Shown piece by piece: positions 63,012 to 64,000 of a stretch of DNA of 64,000 bases (position 1 is its first letter; the number at the start of each line of letters is the position of its first letter). Source of the DNA: Mytilus edulis (Eukaryota > Mollusca > Bivalvia > Mytilida > Mytilidae); assembly GCF_963676685.1 (NCBI RefSeq), contig NC_092344.1, forward strand, positions 43,158,589 through 43,222,588, in the 5' to 3' direction. A program made the translations under genes and the position numbers. The notes under the pieces were generated by a model, which saw only the letters and a program-made list of their open reading frames with translations, made no database searches and was not told where the DNA came from.

Positions 63012-64000
63012 CTGAAAACAAGAAAAAAACTTGAACCGGAATTTATCCTGTTTTTACGTTACAATGCAACTTACCCAGTACTAAAACAAGAATACTAAAA
63101 TTAGTAAAACATGCCCACTAACCCCATATGAAATATACACGATCTCTACACAGTCATTTTAAAAATGTTTTTATTTGATCGCCTTTTACCAATGATATTC
63201 CTAGAGATGTGTAGGAGGTAAGCTAAAGTGCAATGCTATGCAAAATATCGATTTAATTGATGGAGATCACAGTCGGAAACCAGGTTGAAATAGAACAAAA
63301 GAATCGAAGCTCTCTATTAGAGAAGGCGATAAATGTTTACTGTATTGTTTACTATAGTGACAAATTTTTAAAAAGTTAATAGAAACAAACAAAACTGCAA
63401 TTTTCTTCTCAATTACGAGGTGTTTTATTTCAAAAACACCATTTGCATAAGTTTTCAATTTATCTAGTACATAGTTAAGCAGAACAATTAGATATCAAGT
63501 CGACGACATGTGTATCTTTCAAGTTGGATGACAAAAATGCATAACCTCCGATTTTTTTGAAAAAATTACCACGGACGAAAAAGATATCAATCTATTAGTT
63601 CAGTAATTTTCGTGTCTGCCCTTCCATTATGTGACTGAAGAAAAAATTCCAAAAAATAGGTAACAATTGTATCGAAAAGAGAAAATCGAGTGCACCTTTT
63701 TATGTTAGGGCGTGTTTGAGTTGAGTATTTTGTCTTGATATCGTTCAAAGTAAGAATATTTCATACATCGTCTCGCTTCAGATTCTATCATTTTTATAAA
63801 TTAAAGCTACAGGTTGACTTTATAACACAAAAAAATAACAGTACTAAAAGATGAAATATATGGGTCAAGTGAAATACCTATCTAATGAGTCACACAAACA
63901 GGGAAGGTGTGTTCGAATAGCTATTTTTTTACTGAAAGTACTTGACGACAGTCTTACAAGTTGGATGATGAAAATGCATATCTTCGAAAAATTCTAATTT
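63012..64000. other. Intron of gene A at the window edge
   Basis: AT-rich, no exon with usable splice sites. TPR exons of gene A are expected further right. Confidence 0.5.

Overview
This is animal nuclear DNA: AT-rich, with intron-split genes whose junctions follow the GT-AG rule, and many dispersed repeats. The repeats are the best clue to the organism. Several have the look of families common in marine mussel (Mytilus-type bivalve) genomes: the GATGTGGTATGA-type repeat, repeats ending in GACGACGGACG tracts plus an AGCTCACTTGGCCC hairpin, and hammerhead-like CTGATGAGTC...GACGAAACGCG repeats. I infer a bivalve, most likely a mytilid, from memory of these families; no search was run.

Two genes fill most of the window, both on the minus strand and head to tail. 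Gene A (63011 down to 40730, 14 exons, about 2,590 codons, 5' part beyond the right edge) is a TRANK1-like protein (TPR and ankyrin repeat-containing protein 1). It has ankyrin repeats, an apparently complete UvrD/SF1-type helicase core (GRSGTGKTT, VDEAQD, GDTAQS, NYRSHSG, EAKGLEFDDV, YTAITRAR), TPR-like helices, a very large last-but-one exon with a split zinc-finger-like motif, and a basic C-terminal tail. Gene B (22495 down to 1282, 14 exons, about 1,018 codons, 3' part beyond the left edge) starts in the window and encodes three successive TPR + helical + ankyrin modules. It looks like the N-terminal half of a second TRANK1-like gene. Every exon in both models was joined by hand and every junction keeps the reading frame.

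The 18 kb between the genes (22.6-40.6 kb) holds no recognisable host gene. It contains a 5'-truncated Penelope-like retroelement (reverse transcriptase plus GIY-YIG endonuclease, 28746-30146 minus) abutting a tRNA-derived SINE-like sequence and bordered by TA tracts, an array of palindromic ACAAAATTGAATTTTGT-type repeats, several dispersed repeats, and stretches where I see nothing.

The introns are also rich in repeats: a 3.4 kb tandem array with a terminal hairpin (15.7-19.05 kb), an inverted-repeat-bounded element with a palindromic core (21.09-21.66 kb), decayed reverse transcriptase fragments (9.1-9.7 and 20.2-20.7 kb), and hammerhead-ribozyme-like repeats, two of them in a dimer-like layout. 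The points most worth a second look are the frame-neutral exon module repeated in gene B, the tandem pair of TRANK1-like genes, the hammerhead-flanked repeats, and the two palindrome-filled elements.
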